This document shows positions 31,588 through 33,037 of a stretch of DNA of 33,037 bases, one piece after another (the stretch's first letter is position 1; each line of letters begins with the position of its first letter). The position numbers were made by a program, and so were the translations under genes. This DNA is from Pseudomonadota bacterium (GTDB lineage: Bacteria; Chloroflexota; UBA6077; JAJPHF01): assembly GCA_021325365.1 (NCBI GenBank), contig JAJPHF010000105.1:1-33037 (forward strand), given 5' to 3'. The notes below the pieces were generated by a model, which worked only from the letters and a program-made list of their open reading frames with translations, did no database searches and was not told where the DNA came from.

Positions 31588-31654
31588 GGTCCCTCTCCAA
31601 GGGGTCACGAGGCTACAGCACACGAGGCAGCGCCCCAGACTGCCGGTGGGCCTC

Positions 31655-31684
31655 AGCGTAGCACGCGTGCCGAAACCCTGTCAA
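31655..31684 (-). promoter_or_regulatory. Promoter of the LigB-to-Rieske operon
   Basis: On the minus strand: -35 TTGACA (31679-31684), 18 bp, then -10 TACGCT (31655-31660) preceded by TGC, an extended -10 form. The -10 itself matches only three of six bases, so an activator may be needed. The leader to ATG 31587 is about 60 bases. Confidence 0.6.
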
Positions 31685-31694
31685 TCCGCAAAAC

Positions 31695-31715
31695 GTGTTT
31701 CGACCGGTAAAACAC
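31695..31715. promoter_or_regulatory. Inverted repeat upstream of the LigB promoter
   Basis: GTGTTT (31695-31700) and AAACAC (31710-31715) flank nine bases with ACCGGT at the centre. It lies about 10 bases upstream of the -35 box, where an activator would bind. A second pair, CGAAAC (31671-31676) and GTTTCG (31697-31702), overlaps it. Function inferred from place. Confidence 0.45.
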
Positions 31716-31894
31716 TGCTCGTGGCCGGCCGGGCGTTGGGCGCGGCGCCGGCCCCCCACGCCGTGCCGCCCGGCGCCGAGGGGGCCTCTCCTGCATCTTC
31801 CGAGCGGTCGCGCGGGCTCGCTGGCTGCGCTCCCATCGCTCCGGCCCGCCGTCTGGCCCGGACGACCGCGCTTCCCCAATGCCTTATCTTGTAG

Positions 31895-31914
31895 GGGCGC
31901 TGCTCGCTGCGCCC
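31895..31914. repeat. GTAGGGGCG-type hairpin repeat
   Basis: GGGCGC (31895-31900), loop TGCTCGCT, GCGCCC (31909-31914), preceded by GTAG. It is the short form of the same repeat style as the 92-bp elements and is, to my memory, frequent in Chloroflexota genomes. Confidence 0.65.
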
Positions 31915-31969
31915 TGCCCGGTCGCCACCCGGCCCGGCGTCCCAGCGAATCCGGCACACGCTTCCCGTC

Positions 31970-32140
31970 CTCCCCCTCTCCTAAGGGCGAGGGAGGCAGG
32001 GGGGTGAGGTCCGCCCCTCCCCCTCTCCCCATCGGAGAGGAGCGACGCTCGCAGTATTCCGCGTCGCAGGGTGAGAGCCCGCCCCTCGTCCCTCCCCCTC
32101 TCCCCCTGGGAGAGGGTCGGGGTGAGGGCGCGCCCCCAGT
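31970..32140. repeat. Cluster of CTCTCCC-type hairpin repeats
   Basis: Two hairpins are clear: CCTCTCC/GGAGAGG (32022-32028 with 32034-32040) and CCCTCTCCC/GGGAGAGGG (32096-32104 with 32108-32116), the latter followed by TCGGGGTGAGGGCGCGCCCCC, nearly identical to the third unit at 17400. A degenerate third copy starts near 31972. The whole 31588-32585 gap (about 1 kb) holds two promoters, inverted repeats and these elements, and no supported gene. Confidence 0.75.
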
Positions 32141-32301
32141 ACCCGGCCGCGAGGCGCGCCGGAGAGCGCCCGCCGTCCGGCGCGACGTGGTCGCCGGCAT
32201 TCCCCGTACACGCCTCCCCCGCACCCGCCGCCCGCGCCCGGCCCGGGGCCTCCCCCGCCGGCCCGGCCCGCGGCAGGCTACCGGGGGAGTATCGTACGGG
32301 G

Positions 32302-32393
32302 CAAACGATGCGACCTTCCGCGCCCGACCAGCGCGCGCCAACCCGCGCCCGGCCTAGCACTTAACCACCCGGTCAAGGAGCATCGTTTGACCG
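32302..32393. promoter_or_regulatory. Paired inverted repeats upstream of the second HyuB gene
   Basis: CAAACGATGC (32302-32311) and its exact reverse complement GCATCGTTTG (32380-32389) are 68 bp apart. The second overlaps another inverted repeat, CGGTCAA (32370-32376) with TTGACCG (32387-32393). They lie 105-200 bp before the predicted promoter at 32498. Possible sites for a looping regulator; inference only. Confidence 0.4.
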
Positions 32394-32497
32394 TTCCTCG
32401 GCTAAACTGACGCACTCACGAGCGCGCCATTGTCGCGATCGCGGGCGCGCCGCCGCGCGCCGCGAGAATCTGGCGACCCCCGGGCGCCGAACCGCAC

Positions 32498-32527
32498 TTG
32501 ACCAGCCCGCGTGTGGCTGCGTAAGAT
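32498..32527 (+). promoter_or_regulatory. Promoter candidate for the second HyuB gene
   Basis: -35 TTGACC (32498-32503, five of six), 18-bp spacer, -10 TAAGAT (32522-32527, four of six). The start of transcription would be near 32534, about 50 bases before ATG 32586. Confidence 0.5.
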
Positions 32528-32585
32528 GGATGCCACTGGCCGAGACGCATTTCATTCCGTGAGCTGCCGTCGCAGGAGAGCGCGC

Positions 32586-33037
32586 ATGGCGTCGTCTGCA
32601 GCGTCTACCGAGGTCCGCGTCGATCCCGTCACGTTCGAGGTGATCCGGCACCGGCTGCACGCCATTACCGACGAGCAGGCGGCGACGCTCAAAGCCATCT
32701 CCGGCTCGAAGAACGTGACCGAGATGTCCGACTACAACGTCGGGCTGTACCTGCCCGACGGCTCGGTCGCCACCATGGGCCGCACCATCCTCTTCCACGC
32801 CTCGTCGATGGCGGCGATCGTGCGCCACGTCATGGAGGACTGCGCCGAGAACCCGGGCATCGCCCCGGGCGACATGTTCGTCGTGAACAACCCCTGGAAG
32901 GGCGCCGTCCACGCGCAGGACATGGCGCTGATGGCGCCGATCTTCCACGACGGCGAGCTGCTCATCTGGTCGGGCGCCATGATGCACATGCTCGACATCG
33001 GCGGCCTGCGCCCCGGCAGCTTCTGCTACGACGCCAC
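32586..33037 (+). CDS. Second HyuB/acetone carboxylase-type protein (partial, cut by window end)
   Basis: The first 150 codons of a gene that runs off the window. The product begins MASSAASTEVRVDPVTFEVI and is close to the 27337-29553 protein: by eye about three quarters of residues match from VDPVTFEVIRHRL to RPGSFCYDAT. ATG 32586 has AGGAGA upstream. As there, the family would hydrolyse cyclic amides such as hydantoins together with HyuA, or carboxylate a small ketone. It is divergent from the LigB operon, across a repeat-rich gap of about 1 kb. Whether it too carries the C-terminal zinc domain cannot be seen here; a HyuA partner might follow. Confidence 0.88.
   Translation, partial: MASSAASTEVRVDPVTFEVIRHRLHAITDEQAATLKAISGSKNVTEMSDYNVGLYLPDGSVATMGRTILFHASSMAAIVRHVMEDCAENPGIAPGDMFVVNNPWKGAVHAQDMALMAPIFHDGELLIWSGAMMHMLDIGGLRPGSFCYDA

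Overview
High-GC (by eye roughly 70%) bacterial DNA, densely coded with short gaps, Shine-Dalgarno (SD) sequences and several GTG/TTG starts. Three things lean towards a Chloroflexota-type bacterium: dispersed GTAGGGGCG...CGCCC hairpin repeats, which I remember as common in that phylum; hairpin repeats of the CCCTCTCCC/GGGAGAGGG kind; and lipoprotein solute-binding proteins with long Ala/Ser/Pro linkers. This is an inference and no rRNA marker is present. The content is almost wholly accessory catabolism of aromatic or heterocyclic acids and amides.

Region A (42-7975, + strand): an IclR regulator, a two-domain isochorismatase-like protein, then a Rieske oxygenase alpha subunit flanked by two paralogous isochorismatase-fold proteins, then a solute-binding lipoprotein and a fused two-domain ABC permease with no ATPase. 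Region B (8006-12266): an acetamidase/formamidase (-), an alpha/beta hydrolase (+), an amidase (-) bracketed by two 92-bp repeats, and the broken 5' end of a second Rieske alpha gene. Region C (12302-17182, - strand): a GntR/FCD-regulated operon in the order regulator, nitroreductase, 108-aa protein, ACMSD-like amidohydrolase, Rieske alpha, Rieske beta, with a clear promoter and a palindromic operator.

Region D (17183-22955): tandem hairpin repeats, then a minus-strand operon (flavin-dependent LLM oxidoreductase, PaaK-like CoA ligase, 4,5-dihydroxyphthalate decarboxylase-like protein) diverging from an ornithine cyclodeaminase/mu-crystallin gene and endonuclease III. Region E (23015-31684, - strand): an apparent eight-gene operon in the order LigB-type extradiol dioxygenase, lipoprotein SBP, HyuB fused to an acetone-carboxylase-gamma-like domain, leaderless SBP-fold protein, RidA, UbiD-like decarboxylase, small zinc-ribbon protein, Rieske oxygenase. 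Region F (31685-33037): a repeat-rich intergenic region and the start of a second HyuB gene on the + strand, cut by the window edge.

The inferred theme is uptake of an aromatic or N-heterocyclic acid or amide, ring hydroxylation by Rieske oxygenases, decarboxylation (Pht5-like, UbiD-like, ACMSD-like), ring cleavage (LigB-like), and hydrolysis of amide, lactam or vinyl-ether bonds. The substrates cannot be read from the sequence. The most unusual points are changed active-site residues in several enzymes (isochorismatase, UbiD and LigB families), the HyuB-gamma fusion, leaderless SBP-fold proteins used inside catabolic operons, and a repeat-interrupted Rieske pseudogene.
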